Of a stretch of 64,000 nucleotides of DNA, positions 63,961 through 64,000 are shown piece by piece. The first letter of the stretch is position 1; each line of letters opens with the position of its first letter. A program made the position numbers and the translations under genes. The notes beneath the pieces are model-generated. The model made no database searches and was not told where the DNA came from. It worked only from the letters and a program-made list of their open reading frames with translations. This DNA comes from Cordilura impudica (Eukaryota > Arthropoda > Insecta > Diptera > Scathophagidae). The stretch spans positions 167,026,479-167,090,478 of the forward strand of contig OY821519.1 of assembly GCA_963682025.1 (NCBI GenBank), written 5' to 3'.

Positions 63961-64000
63961 CGATACCCTATACCATGCGTTTAGAAACCCTATCTCTTAG

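Noticed and set aside
1..64000. Host protein-coding, tRNA or rRNA genes
   Set aside because: Every substantial frame traces to a transposable element and no cloverleaf or rRNA-like block was noticed; a dedicated tRNA scan was not possible.

Overview
This 64-kb, AT-rich window is eukaryotic and almost certainly from a fly (Diptera). It contains no host gene that I can support. It is a nested stack of transposable elements of types typical of flies: two gypsy-type errantiviruses with env, two BEL/Pao elements with env, one Osvaldo/Ulysses-like element with 1.8-kb LTRs, one mdg1/412-like element, Jockey-, CR1/L2-like and I-like LINEs, and one DNA transposon with very long inverted repeats. No rRNA, tRNA or CRISPR array was seen.

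Layout, left to right. 1-3832: 3' half of errantivirus A (+), with broken pol and env and a 3' LTR. 3876-6894 and 25646-26570: one Jockey-type LINE (-), split by an Osvaldo-like LTR element (+, 6895-25641) with a 4-bp target duplication, aatt; removing that element restores a zinc knuckle in the LINE ORF1. The Osvaldo-like element itself holds a 5'-truncated LINE with a long ORF2 (9787-13223, -) and a DNA transposon (15339-19171) with an 8-bp duplication, ataatgag. 26571-28440: a second Jockey copy (-), interrupted by the 5' end of the first. 28441-28734 plus 38164-44654: an mdg1/412-like element (+) interrupted by a decayed BEL/Pao element (28735-38163, -). 44655-45548: two adjacent minisatellites directly after the mdg1-like LTR. 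45686-60530: errantivirus B (-), interrupted by a young, apparently complete BEL/Pao element (50003-59107, +) with a 5-bp duplication, ccggt. 60531-64000: unassigned AT-rich DNA, an (AT)n run, an I-type LINE with RNase H (-), and a 24-bp palindrome.

How the parts work: most coding regions are dead (frameshifts, stops, deletions). The exception is the young BEL element, whose two 830-bp LTRs differ at about four positions and which keeps an 1851-residue Gag-Pol. Its env frame follows Gag-Pol in the same reading frame after one TAA. In the older BEL copy the end of integrase runs into the env signal sequence with no stop. The mdg1-like element carries a textbook -1 frameshift signal between gag and pol: heptamer, 8-nt spacer, then a 10-bp stem. 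The Osvaldo-like LTRs carry, on the antisense strand, matching splice sites that would make the same 64-residue reading frame in both copies. These three, together with the unusual DNA transposon and the minisatellites, are the observations most worth following up. All functional statements are read from sequence; no database search was possible.
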